From NCBI RefSeq assembly GCF_001039355.2, contig NW_019773637.1:197437-229397 (forward strand): 31,961 nucleotides of DNA. Direction: 5' to 3'. The notes beneath the pieces were generated by a model that had not been told where the DNA came from, searched no databases, and saw nothing but the letters and a program-made list of their open reading frames with translations. The DNA is from Lingula anatina. Taxonomy: Eukaryota; Brachiopoda; Lingulata; Lingulida; Lingulidae. A program made the position numbers and the translations under genes. This document shows, in pieces, positions 1 to 10,910 of the stretch (position 1 is its first letter; the number at the start of each line of letters is the position of its first letter).

Positions 1-10
1 AAATATTAAC

Positions 11-22
11 AAGATGGCGGCT
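11..22 (+). promoter_or_regulatory. YY1-type motif overlapping a minimal ATG
   Basis: AAGATGGCGGC matches the YY1 core-promoter motif often found just after transcription starts. The ATG it contains is followed two codons later by TAA. A TCTCGCGAGA-like palindrome (CTCGCGAGAT, 207-216) nearby is another CpG-promoter motif. Confidence 0.3.
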
Positions 23-313
23 TAAGCATCTGCTTGTTATTCGGCTACTGAAAGTGCACCTAAGTTTTATTCTTTGCTATTGCCACAAATTACTTAACAA
101 TTGCAACTGTATAAAGACCAAACTTTCTTCATCTGATACTATATTTATAGGCACTTGTTATGAGTGGGAAATATTTTTCGTGCAATATTTATTCTCCACA
201 CACCACCTCGCGAGATCAACGTGTAGCTGGACACTTACACAGTGAGACCCTACGACATAAAAGTTGCAATTTATCTTCATATTTCGTGTAGTTATGCATT
301 TAAAAGCACTTAC

Positions 314-370
314 CTGTTTTTTGAAAACCTTGTCCAACGTAATATCATATAAATTCTGTATTTCTCTCAT
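314..370 (-). CDS. Possible first coding exon of an unknown minus-strand gene
   Basis: Read on the minus strand, an ATG at 370-368 opens 19 codons (MREIQNLYDITLDKVFKKQ) that run into a perfect donor, CAG|GTAAGT, at 314/313. The region upstream (371-560) carries a CCAAT-type pentamer at 521-525 and could be its promoter. I do not recognise the peptide and no second exon is evident before the window edge. The rest of the gene would lie to the left of position 1. The short length means it could be chance. Confidence 0.35.
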
Positions 371-1535
371 TTTTTAGAAACTTAGGACTCCGTTTCTGTG
401 TCTGTCCTCAAAAATCAACAGACGAAGGCACAGATACTAACAAACGAGATTTAAACGAGAGTAGCAATTAAGCGTAACAGAGATAGGCATCTATTGTTCT
501 CTGGGTTCTATTCATTCCGACCAATGAGAGACCGTAATACGGGCTCCGCCCCCACGCGTGTAATCTCCTTCTGTTATAACTCCTTGATTTAATAGAGACA
601 ATAACTGTGAATATCTGTGGAAAATCAATCCCAATCAGTTATGGGGATGTCCAAGTTAAATACCTACTAGTGTTTTTTTTTCTTTTCTTTTTGTTTTTTA
701 GCTGGAGTGAACTGACGACATTACATACTGAGCAATGTTATGCACAAGTCCCTTGCAGCTCTTAGTTAACCGCTGTTTAATGCGACATGAAAAACGAAAG
801 CGAAATAATGTTGCGTGCAAACGTCCCAACTTTAAAATCAGTAACAACCGCAGATGAAAAAGTGTGAGCAATATAATGCGATTTATATTTTAAGGCAACA
901 TCTGAAGTTTTGTTAAGACTTACCCTTAGATTTTTCTCCTAACCTGGTAATGTCTGAAGGTGACCCTAAAATAATACCGCAAAGGCTGCCAAAATTGACA
1001 GTTTGTTTAACGGGTACGCCCGACCCTCATTTGGGGTTTATGAAACAAAAAATGATTTTAAAAAAACACCGTGACTTAAACATTCACTCCTTGAAATAAA
1101 TAAATAAATTATTAAATTAATAAATAAATGACAAAATAACTACCGGTCCTAATAATCATCTTCTGTGCTAGCTAAACATTTTGGTTCAAAGGTTAAAAAA
1201 GTCTATTGACCCTGTTTACAGAAAAGCGCCCCTCGTCAACTAAATTATCAATTCTTCTAGCCTCCCACCAACCACTGAATGACTTCTTGACGTAATTTAC
1301 ATGTATGAATGCATGTCAGGTACTGTTACTGTACGTTGCTATGCCAACACGCTGAATATGCAACCTCCTGTTGACTTAAAACTCACTAGTCGTGGTTTCG
1401 TCATTCTGAAGGGGTCACATTGAGAATTTAATTTTATAGGAATGAATGGATGAGCTTTTTTATTTAACTGTGGTAGATTTAGATATAGGGTGAGCAGGAA
1501 AAAATTAAAATTTTTCTAAGGCAGCTCACAGATAA

Positions 1536-1784
1536 GTACACACACTGGTCAATAGAAGTGTCACCCCATGTATCAGAGTAATCAAAGTTATAATGCCTGC
1601 ATGGTCTACTTATAATGCGACTAATGAGTATAAAACCGCTGTACCATGGAATCGTATTGTTGGTATTTTTGTGAAATTTGATGTTAATAAAATGATACCA
1701 GGAGCATATCATTCCACAATCATTTATCTCCCCCAAAGTATTGGTTCAGTAGGGGTGACACTTCTTTTGTCCATTGTGTGTAGT
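1536..1784. mobile_element. Candidate MITE with about 33-bp inverted arms
   Basis: The arms at 1536-1568 and 1752-1784 are reverse complements with a few mismatches. The inner 14 bp, AGAAGTGTCACCCC, match perfectly. The interior of about 180 bp is AT-rich. No target-site duplication could be fixed, so the true ends and family are unknown. Confidence 0.5.
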
Positions 1785-2204
1785 TTCTTTTTCTTACTGC
1801 TCAAACACTAAAAAACTTGTCATGAAATTCTCAAAGATGGCTGCAGTCTTAATTTTAAAATGATGCCCCGTAAGTAAGCCCATTTTATGATTTTATCTGA
1901 CTTCTAGAAGCGCAGAAAAAACAGCGATATATCTTGTTACTAAAATGCGACCTCTACTCGTACAGGTATGTGGCTTTCAGTTGAATGATACAGGTTTAAC
2001 AAATTTCGCTCATGACAACAGGTAGGCCCTACACAAGGCAGCTGAGATAGAATGGAAATAAAGGCTTTCAGGGAATTTGCTTATGTAGATAAGTACTCTT
2101 GTCACGCACACTGTAGGGCCTATAATGGATGATACATTTTAGTACAGTGTGAGACAGTATAATGCTTTTTTTTAACTTAACGGGGCCTAAATGGCACAAA
2201 AGAA

Positions 2205-2223
2205 ACAGACAGACAGACAGACA
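2205..2223. repeat. (ACAG)n microsatellite
   Basis: About five tandem ACAG units. Confidence 0.85.
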
Positions 2224-2498
2224 AATGTCAGATGCTGGGGCGGATCCAGATATAGGCCCTATTACCTGACAGTCTTCCAAATTTTTTTGTTGATCTATCC
2301 TCCATTTTTGACCGTCTTCCGACAGAAAAAAATTAGATACCTGTCAATGTAGAATGAAAATATAACCGTCTTCGGGAAAACCCAGAAGACGGCCTCAATC
2401 TGCGCCTGAGATGCTCGCATTAGATGCCCACCCCTTGTCGTTTCCATTTCGTTGCAGTTGGTGAGACAAAATGTGTCACACCTAGCCGATTTCAAGAA

Positions 2499-2540
2499 TG
2501 CGCATGCGTACAGGGTAGTATCTCACATGTGCTTCCGGTA
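2499..2540 (+). promoter_or_regulatory. Probable NOP2 promoter: NRF1-like and ETS-like sites
   Basis: TGCGCATGCGTA at 2499-2510 matches the NRF1 palindrome at all but one position. GCTTCCGGTA at 2531-2540 is an ETS/GABP-type site on the reverse strand. They lie 70-115 bp before the NOP2 start codon. NRF1 and ETS sites are common in TATA-less housekeeping promoters, including ribosome-biogenesis genes. No TATA box is visible. The transcription start is not determined. Confidence 0.5.
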
Positions 2541-2612
2541 TTAGCACATGGAAGTGCTACGAACTGGGTGACGGTGTTGAATCTCTGTTAGCCACGTTTA
2601 GCAAATTACCCA

Positions 2613-3147
2613 ATGGGTAGAAAGCGTGCTTTAGACACCGAAAGGCCCAAAAAGGGCCCTGGGCGGAAAGCGAAGAAACAGAAACCACCAGAGTTACCAA
2701 GACAGCTGCGGAAGGAAGGTAAACTTGTCGGCACGTAAAATATTACTAGTGACACTAACAGCAGAAGTTGTAACGTTGGTGTAACACCAAATATATGTTA
2801 CTGTGGCGATTTTTACCACTTCTACAACTACTTTTACCATTACCATTACTTTCAGTCAGTGAAGCCAAGCAGAAAGCTCTGGGTAGCCGTGCTAAGAAAC
2901 GGTTGAAGAAGAGACTGGCTAAGAAAGAGGAGGCACTAAAGGAAGCTGTTAAAGCCACAGAATTAAAGAAGAAGAGAGAACAGCTGCAGGGAAGCGATGG
3001 GGAGAGTGAAGGTAGCGCTGACAGTGGTGAGTTGGAGCTCATTTTTTTTTTTTTATTGCAAGTGTATTTTTAGTATTTTAAAGCTTTAGTCCAGATTTTA
3101 AAACTATTTATTTATCAGTTGTTGTAGTTATAACTGCCACTGCATAT

Positions 3148-3178
<31 letters not shown>

Positions 3179-6100
3179 AGTTTGCTTTTGTACAGCGGTT
3201 TTACTTCTTATTAAGCATGTACTTTGATTAAAAGTGTAAGAAAACTGATTAAAGACTGCTAATATTTAATGATCCATCTCTTAAACTCTGTGCAATGTCA
3301 CTTTAATTCCAGAGGAGGTGCAGGCATTCACAGACGAGAACAGCAAGTGGCTGAAGCCAGTCAAAAAGAAAAAGTTGCCTGTGGATAGTGAGGAAGATGA
3401 AGATGAAGAAGAGGAGGAAGAAGGGGAGGATGAAGAAAATGAGGATGGAAGAGAGGATGAGGAGCTAGAAGGGGTGAGTGCTGATTTGGGGATTTGTCTT
3501 TTAATGTGAGAGATTTTTTTGCCAAATCAAGTTGCAGCACAGACTTAATAAATTTATTTATTTATTCATTATATATACTTGCCACTCACCAAGTTGAACA
3601 TAAAAAAGTAACTTCAAAAAAAATCTCTGTGTTGAGTACAATACAATAATTCACGTATGTTAGAAACCAAGAGGAGTCGGTTACCTGTAAATCTGGTGGC
3701 ATTCAGCAAGAGTCCCCATGGGATCAGTGAGGGCATTAGCTGGATCAACAGATTTCATTCTGAATGGCCCTTGTAACTGGTTCTCTACTTGTTAACTTTG
3801 TGAAGCATAAACTCATCCAACCAGCGTTAACGTAATCTTTTTTTTATTGTGAACAGTCCGACCTGTTTGAAATGGAGGCTGAGAAGGCAGGGAGTGATGA
3901 AGATGAGGAAGAGGAAAGTAGAGAGGATGAAGAAGAAGAAGATGACAGTGATGCTGAAATACCAGCAGATGATTTTGGTGAAGCTGAAAGTGATGATGAT
4001 GATGATGAAGAAGAAGAGGTATAGTTCAGTAAGAAATATATGAACAAATGAAACAATTAAATACATTATTACATACCACTGTGTTGATATTTTTTCATAT
4101 AGCTCTTTTGACATGATTTTAATGATCCCTTTCTCAGTCTGTTCAAAAGCAATTTCTTAAACTGCCTCTTTTGTGCCATTAGTAGATCAGGCCTTCCCAA
4201 CTACCAGACTCGGCACCTACGGGTCCAGTATAAACCGGTTTATCAGACCACACTACCCGTTTTCAAGGTGTGTGTCAGATCGCATTACAGAGTATCAGCC
4301 ACCACACCGATTTTGCCTGGTGCGCGATGTGATAGCAATGATCCTAAGCGGGGTTGGAAAGTAGTGCATCTCATCTAGATTCATGCGCTGCTGCAATTTT
4401 CTCTGTTTATGCTAAAATCTGACAGTACCGCAATTTTTAACATACAATTTAGGTTCGGACATAGCCATTGATGTTTTGTAAATAAGAACTTGCAAACTTA
4501 TATATTAATTTAGAAAAGTAGACCTAATTTTGATAGCAGAAGCATATTCTGTCGGGGGTTAAATATTTTCGTGACTACCAGGATGGACGAGATTGAGGGC
4601 AGGGGTATTCCTAGAGAGGGGTGAGAAACGTCCATTGTTCTCGTCAGCGAGGCTGTCCTTTTTCAGGGTTTGTACGCACGGACAGAAAACTTAAGTATTG
4701 TGGGAACGTTACTAATGAAGCCACTGGTAGTACTAGTAGATATCAGCCTGTAGTCTTGAACAAGCGCCTCGAGTGAACAGTTGTCAAAAACAAAAGACCC
4801 AGGTGTGGTAGTTCAACTACTGTTGATGCGTGCCGCAACGACCAAACCTAATTGCTCCTCAAGGTCACAAAACAATAACCGGTACTGACGGCTAGGCTCG
4901 TCTTAATCATATAAGTAGCGCGTTTCCACCCCCTGATTGAGGGAGTCGTCTGTTGTATTCATGCGACTCCTACTTGACGAAAACGAGGCGCGATACCCGG
5001 ATGACAGATAGGCTTACAGAATTTGTGATAGGGTATGATACTCTTTTATGCGATCTGACACACACCTTGAAAACGGGTAGTGTGGTCAGATATACCGGTT
5101 TATTCTGGACCCGTAGGTGCCGAGTCTGGTAGTTGGGAAGGCCTGTAGATGCAGCATTGAAATGCACTTTACTAATTTAGAATAGGGAGGGGAGAAAATG
5201 GAAAGTAATTCTGGAAAGCCACACTGAAAAAAAGCACTCATGAAAATTAAATAGAAAAAATAATATTTTGTCTATCTCCTTACACACAATATTCTGGTAA
5301 ATGTAAAGAGGTCGGATTAATTATTTGCTACATATGGTAACATGATTGCCTTAATTTATAGGAGCTACCTGTAGAGAAAGCTGCAAAGAAGCTGAAAAAA
5401 AAGCAAGAGAAAGAGAGAAAAATGGCAGAGGAAGAGCTCCAGACCAACATCGCCCGAACGGACGTGTTCACGCTTCCAAGTGGACAGGAAGTAGAGAAGG
5501 AAGATATCCTTTTGTCTAGATGATTTGGGGGCAGAGTTCACTCAAAAAACTTAATATCAAAATTTTATAAATAAATTCAATATGAATTTTACCCAATAGA
5601 TATGATCCTTAAAGGTACATACGAACCGAGCATCGGTGGAGTGTGGATTCCCAGTAACACACTTCTACTAGATTCTTATATGACTCAAATAAATTCGACA
5701 TGCCAAGGGAAAAACTGAATAGATGACTCGATCATTCATAAAAGACCTTCAGACTGCTCCTTTCTTTAAATTTATGGTTGTAAATTTAACCTATTTCCGT
5801 GACCTACTTTCCTGCCCCATTGACATACAGCTTAGAATGCCAGCAGAAAAATCTGTTCAAACATCATTTTCGGGTAAAATTAAACAATGCCTTTTGGTAA
5901 TTCTCTTAGTTATGCTACTTAAAACTATATGCTGGCATTTAGTTGGTTTTTGTGACAAAAAATTCACTTTGTATGCATCTTTAACTGTCCCCACCTGTCC
6001 AGCCCCCAGACCTGGCTCTGGTACAGCAGAGAATGAAGGACATTCTGCAGGTCCTTGGAGACTTCAAGGCACGGAGAGAGGAAGGAAGGTAAGTTAAGGC

Positions 6101-9100
6101 TGACCCCTTACTAATACCTACTTTCTTTGTACAATTTTCTGACATAATTATAAAATATAGGCTCCACCTTAAATAGCCAAATAAAATAAAGATCTGTTTG
6201 TATTTTGCCAGTTGGGCATTTAAAAGATGAAAAAAGTAGTCTCTCTATTAAATAGTAGCTTATGTTGAAGTATTCATGCACATTTTTCTTTATTTTTTTC
6301 AGGACGAGGAAGGAGTATGTGGAACAGTTGATCCGAGATCTTTGCCTGTATTACAGTTACAATACATTCCTTATGGAAAAATTGCTAGACTTGTTTCCAC
6401 ACGAGGTACAATTGTGTTGTTTTCTCAACCAGTATTAACTAACACATTCACTTGCAGTCATGTGAGGTTGGATTGTGTTGTGATCTCAACCAGTCAACTG
6501 ACACATTTGGTTGATATATTTTATTTACTGTGTCTCAGATAGCCCTGTATTTCTACAGATAATTGTTCTCTTGCAAATCCTGATTGTCACCATTTAGAGT
6601 TAGTGAGTGCTTTCCTTTTGTACTGCATGATTTAAATAGTAAGCAGTGTAAAAAGAAAAATTCTCTCGAAATCTAATAAGGCTGTTTGTGCATCCTAGAT
6701 GTTTAGTCAGAACTGGTAATGGAAAAAGCATCATGTAATTTTGTTTTATTTCCACAGATAATAGAATTCCTGGAGGCCAATGAAGTGCAGAGACCTGTCA
6801 CCATACGATGTAATACACTGAAGACACGAAGACGCGACCTGGCACAGGTAAAAAACCGTAACATTTGCATTCTTGTACCAGCTGATGTGACATGGCCAAT
6901 TATATGTTATGCAGTTTTGTTAAAGAGACAAACTCTGTCACACTGGTCAACTATTCTTTCCATCTAGTTGCATCAGGTATTTTTCAAATGCTATTATCAT
7001 AATGCCATGATTGAAATGGATAAATTATTTGTTTCAGTAGTAGCATTGCGGTACTATTTTTATATCTTTTTCTCAGGCACTAATCAATCGTGGGATGAAT
7101 CTGGACCCTGTAGGAAAGTGGTCTAAGGTGGGCCTCGTAGTCTACGACTCTCAGGTGCCCGTAGGTACGTTTGTACAGGCTTTGGGAGATTTTAGGTTTA
7201 TGTTGGAAAAAGTCTGCAATTTTTAAAGATCTGGAAGATTTTGGAAGTGTTTGGCTTGCTTATTGTTATGTATCTCTATTTCTTTTTTTCTAGAGATAAG
7301 TACAAAGTTTAACCTTGTTATTTTAAAAGGCAGACTGGGTTTTGAGGGCCAAATAGTCTTTTTTAAAAATCTGTTTGTAACTTATTTACGTCAGGAGCAA
7401 CCCCAGAGTATCTTGCTGGTCACTACATGATCCAGGGAGCGTCCAGTTTTCTGCCTGTCATGGCGCTGGCGCCACAAGTTAACGAGCGCGTACTGGACAT
7501 GGCTGCTGCACCAGGAGGAAAGACTACATATATAGGTAACTGTGAATAAAAACAACTAGAAGAGAAAGCAAAACTGTGTCATACAAGCAGCCTTTATTTA
7601 TATCAAAATGAATTTTTAGATTTACCCAGTTGTTTTGTCTAGGATAATGATGGAAAAGAAATTATCTCTCATACTGGTTCTCACGTTTTGAGGTGAACAC
7701 TGAAGAATGCCTTGTATAATAAGAAACGTTGTGACCTCTTGTTTCATAATGTAAGATCAAGTATCCGTCATCATCTAAGTAACCCTGGCAGCAAACGTTG
7801 GTTCAAATGTTCAAGATAGAGTTCCAGCAATCATAATAAAGTGATTACTGGAAATATGTAAGTTCTCTAGACAGGAATTTAGCAATGATTTTTCTCTGTT
7901 TTCTGTATTGTAGCTGCCCTAATGAAAAACACAGGCACATTATTTGCCAATGACCCCAGTGCGGAGAGGGCAAAAGCCATCGTAGGGAACATACACAGAA
8001 TGGGTATCTCCAATACCATAGTCTGCACCCATGACGGAAGGAAGTTCCCAGAGGTAAACTGACCAACTCTCTCTCTCTCTCTCTCTCTCGTCAAAATATA
8101 CCATTTTCTTACTGATATTTTCTCAAAAGAAATTTTCATGTAGGAATTTTAAAGAGATTGTACAAAGTCATGAAGTTCACAGGATGATTTCAAAGCTTAC
8201 TATTTTTTTTTCCAGATCATCACAGGCTTTGACAGGGTTCTCCTTGACGCCCCTTGTAGTGGCACGGGAGTCATCGCGAAGGACCCAGCTGTCAAAGCCA
8301 GCAAGGTAAGGCTTGGCACTATGTCTGAAATGGTAGTGACAATAGGCCGACACAGACATATATATGAGTAATAGGACTTCTACTGCCATAACTAGAAATA
8401 AGCTTGATATATCATGTATCACCTTGGCCCCAACAATATATATAATAAGCCTGATATATCATGTACCACCTTGGCCCCAACAATATATATAATAAGCCTG
8501 ATATATCATGTACCACTTTGGCCCCAACAATGACCCCTTTACAAACACTGCTACAGAAACTCCTAGAGGGCCACTATATAATATTAACCTATTGAGGTTC
8601 TAGGGCCCTTCAACGCCATACACCATACGCCGAGCACTAGGGCCCCTTGTACCATTTTCCACTTGGTCCTGCCAAATTTAAAACTTCCATTACAGTAAAC
8701 AGTAGTGCCTGTGTCGCAAGCATACCCTAATGACTTAAAACCTTTCAATTTGTTTGTTTTTATTTAAGATTTAATTTATCTTTTTTTTCCCTTTCAGGAT
8801 GAGAAGGACATTCAGCGGTGTTCGCACATCCAGAAGCAGCTGATCTTGGCCGCCATTGACTGCTGCGATGCCAAAAGTAAGACTGGCGGCTACATCACCT
8901 ACTCTACCTGCTCCATATTGGTGAGTATAGGAACTGGGCTGAAGAGCTTATTAGGTACTCGAAAGGAGACACACATGTAGTCTGTCTTTATAAGTAACAC
9001 TACTACACACAGATCAAATTTCATCAGAATATTGATAGCCATTGTTGCCTTGCAGGTGGAAGAGAATGAGTGGGTGATTGACTTCGCCCTGAAGAAGAGG

Positions 9101-10427
9101 AACGTCAAGCTGGTCCCCACTGGTCTGGACTTTGGTAGAGAAGGATTTACACAGTAAGTGCAAGCAGAATAGATAAATTTATTTGGATATTTGTAAATGG
9201 CAATTTTCCCTTATATGCAATAATTGGTTATAAATCTAAAAATGAAGGGGTGGTTTTCTTTACTAGGGCTCATGAATGTAGTATTTTTGAAATGCCAAAC
9301 AACATAGATATTTATTTCTGTTTTTATTTCGTTCTTTGCAGATTCAAACAACATCGGTTTCACCCCACCATGAAATTAACCCGTCGCTTCTACCCACACA
9401 CCCATAACTTGGATGGGTTCTTTGTGGCCAAGCTAAAGAAGTTCTCGAACAAGAAACCTGTATTTGGTAAGAGCTTGTCTTGTAGTGCTGACATCTTTTG
9501 TAAATTTAAGCATGATTTTATACTATCATATTCACACAAATGTGCACAGATATACATGTACATCTATATACATGTGTGCGTAATATGAATCGTAAATTTG
9601 ATATCAGATCCTCTGGACTTTTTAAAAAGTTCTTCTCTGAAATTTCAGAAGATAAAAAGGATGATGAAGAGGAAGAGGAAAATGAGGAGGATGAGGAAGA
9701 GATGGAGGTAGACCATGATGATAATGAGGAGGACGAAGAGAGTGATCATGGTGAAGAGGAGGAGGAGGATGAAGACGAGGAAGAGGATGAAGAGAGTGAT
9801 CATGGTGAAGAGGAGGAGGAGGATGAAAGTGAAACTGAAAATGTACCAGTTGGAAAAAAGAAAAAGAAAGCATCAGAAAGTGTTAAGAGTACGAAACCAA
9901 CAGGTGCTTCGAGTAAAGTTGGCAAGAATGATAAACAGAATGTAAAAAAGAAAAGCGAACAAGACCAAGCTCAAACTGCTGGGACCAAGAAAGTTGACAA
10001 AAATGTAACTAATAAGAAATCAGTTGAGAGCGCAGCTCCTAAGATGAATGGACTTGGCAAAAAGAAGGACAGAAAGGAAAAGAAAGTAACTAATATTGAG
10101 GTTCCCGATAGAAAAGTGAAATCTTCACAGGCTAAAAGTAAAAAAAATAAAGCTGATAAAGTCGAGACAAAGGGCAAATCACCCAAAGTTACAGCGCCAG
10201 TTGTGACAGAAACAGTTAAAAGTCCAGATGCAAAAGGACAACAAAAGAAAATGAAACAGTCTGCTGAATCACCAAAGCTGGAAATGACTCCTGTCAAAAC
10301 TCCCATATCTCAGAAGAAGCCCACGAAATACACTCCTGCAGGGAAAGATTTGAGTGATAAGAAAAACAAAAGGAAGTCTGGTGCTGGGACAGCTGGCAGC
10401 GTCAAGAAGTCCAAAAAGGCAGATTAA
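2613..10427 (+). CDS. NOP2: NOP2, 28S rRNA (cytosine-C5)-methyltransferase, 16 exons, complete
   Basis: NOP2 (P120) is a nucleolar SAM-dependent enzyme that makes m5C in large-subunit rRNA and is needed for 60S assembly. Coding exons: 2613-2718, 2856-3026, 3313-3473, 3857-4018, 5362-5503, 5995-6088, 6303-6405, 6758-6847, 7077-7164, 7395-7535, 7914-8053, 8216-8305, 8798-8920, 9056-9153, 9342-9466, 9649-10427. They join in one frame to 870 residues, close to the human length. The start reads MGRKRA and has a conserved basic [10 protein letters not shown] stretch. Residues about 90-200 are acidic. The methyltransferase core has SAM motif [11 protein letters not shown] (407-416), motif [10 protein letters not shown] (Cys480) and the second catalytic Cys534 in STCS; both RsmB/Nop2-type cysteines are intact. 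The C-terminal 260 residues (exon 16) are an acidic then Lys-rich disordered tail. Fourteen introns are GT-AG and intron 5 is AT-AC. Splice sites were assigned by eye from frame, consensus and recalled human NOP2 similarity. Confidence 0.95.
3152..3179. repeat. (TAA)n microsatellite in NOP2 intron 2
   Basis: About nine uninterrupted TAA units in the intron between exons 2 and 3. Confidence 0.95.
3474..3856 (+). other. NOP2 intron 3
   Basis: A GT-AG intron of 383 bp. It holds only AT-rich sequence with a short T-run before the acceptor. No gene, RNA or mobile element was seen. Confidence 0.6.
4188..5145. mobile_element. Non-autonomous hAT-like DNA transposon in NOP2 intron 4
   Basis: Terminal inverted repeats of about 110 bp (4188-4298 and 5036-5145) begin CAGGCCTTCCCAAC at both ends and are highly similar. 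A direct TAGAT lies immediately outside each end (4183-4187 and 5146-5150), consistent with a 5-bp target duplication. CAG termini are typical of hAT elements, which usually make 8-bp duplications, so the family call is tentative. The 740-bp interior has no transposase-like frame. The high arm identity suggests a fairly recent insertion. Confidence 0.8.
5504..5994 (+). other. U12-type AT-AC intron (NOP2 intron 5)
   Basis: The exon ends in phase 1 at 5503 and the intron starts ATATCCTTTT, the exact minor-spliceosome 5' consensus. Near the other end TCTTTAAC (5978-5985) differs from the U12 branch consensus TCCTTAAC at one base. The terminal AC lies at 5993-5994, about 10 nt after the branch A, as expected for U12 introns. 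Joining 5503 to 5995 restores the frame and gives EVEKEAVQPPDL, which fits the NOP2 family. No GT-AG alternative does so without losing conserved residues. Human NOP2/P120 is a textbook AT-AC intron gene, so this looks like an ancestral intron. Confidence 0.92.
6389..6510 (+). repeat. Decayed 61-bp tandem duplication across the NOP2 exon 7 donor
   Basis: Unit 1 (6389-6449) covers the last 17 bases of exon 7, the GT donor and early intron. Unit 2 (6450-6510) is a diverged copy. Shared words include ATTGTGTTGT and TCTCAACCAGT at the same 61-bp offset. The second copy keeps a GT but has lost the donor consensus. Confidence 0.6.
7536..7913 (+). other. NOP2 intron 10, no further feature
   Basis: A GT-AG intron of 378 bp between the SAM-motif exon and exon 11. 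The sequence is unremarkable and AT-rich. Confidence 0.6.
8067..8089. repeat. (CT)n microsatellite in NOP2 intron 11
   Basis: An uninterrupted CT run a few bases after the exon 11 donor. Confidence 0.95.
8396..8530. repeat. 47-bp minisatellite, about 2.8 copies, NOP2 intron 12
   Basis: Copies with GATATATCATGTA and TTGGCCCCAACAAT recur at 47-bp spacing (anchors at 8402, 8449 and 8496) with only a few mismatches. TTGGCCCCAA is partly palindromic. The rest of this 492-bp intron (8306-8797) has no recognised feature. Confidence 0.9.
9735..9830 (+). repeat. In-frame 54-bp tandem duplication in NOP2 exon 16
   Basis: Two nearly perfect copies (9735-9788 and from 9789) encode [12 protein letters not shown] followed by an acidic linker. 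The period is 18 codons, so the frame is kept. It lies in the disordered acidic segment just after the catalytic domain. Confidence 0.85.
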
Positions 10428-10557
10428 TGTATAGGTGGCAGCAGTGTCATGGAAACCTTTTAGATAGATGGCAGCACTAAAAAAAATTGGCCACATTTTT
10501 TGTGAACTATTGCTGTTTTATTCAGCCAAATGTCAGTCAGAAAGATTATTTAAAGAA

Positions 10558-10563
10558 AATAAA
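10558..10563 (+). terminator. Poly(A) signal AATAAA of NOP2
   Basis: A canonical AATAAA lies 131 bp after the NOP2 stop codon, which implies a short 3' UTR of roughly 150 bp. No competing signal occurs between the stop codon and this site. Confidence 0.65.
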
Positions 10564-10909
10564 TGCAATATTTGATACCAATTAAGATTTTTGCCACATA
10601 CATATTTTGCACAGAAGTTGTGTGAATTGAGTACCAGCTTTGGTGTCTTGTTTACTGATTATATATGGGTCTAAGAAGCTAAGATGTGGCGTGATACAAA
10701 TTAAGTAGCATGCTGACACATTTAACAGGCATTATATATGACCTACAAAGAGGGTCTTGTATGCGGACGACAGTCTCATTAATAAAAGATGTGTCTGTAT
10801 TAAGAAGATCACGAGATGTTTTGTTAACTCGTAGAGAGAAATATTTAGGCGCTGGCACGTGCGTATCTCCGCTCAACAAATAATTCGTTGACGTGGGTCG
10901 AATGACGAT

Positions 10910-10910
<1 letters not shown>

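Larger units (their letters stand above)
371..2498. other. Region upstream of NOP2, no confident gene
   Basis: Apart from the inverted repeat at 1536-1784, an ATAAATAA-rich patch near 1095-1130 and an (ACAG)n run at 2205-2223, I see no coding potential. Open frames are short, overlap on both strands and lack splice context or family similarity. Confidence 0.5.

Noticed and set aside
4173-5167. Two similar small open frames within the intron 4 element
   Set aside because: They are the terminal inverted repeats read from both ends and no transposase is encoded.
5723-6097. Open frame through the 3' part of the AT-AC intron
   Set aside because: Only its last part (from 5995) overlaps NOP2 exon 6, and it reads that exon in the wrong frame. 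The rest is intron sequence open by chance.
8396-8530. Possible CRISPR-like array
   Set aside because: The 47-bp units are directly adjacent tandem copies without unique spacers, in an animal intron.
9971-10306. Minus-strand open frame opposite NOP2 exon 16
   Set aside because: A shadow of the Lys/Ser-rich tail read in reverse.
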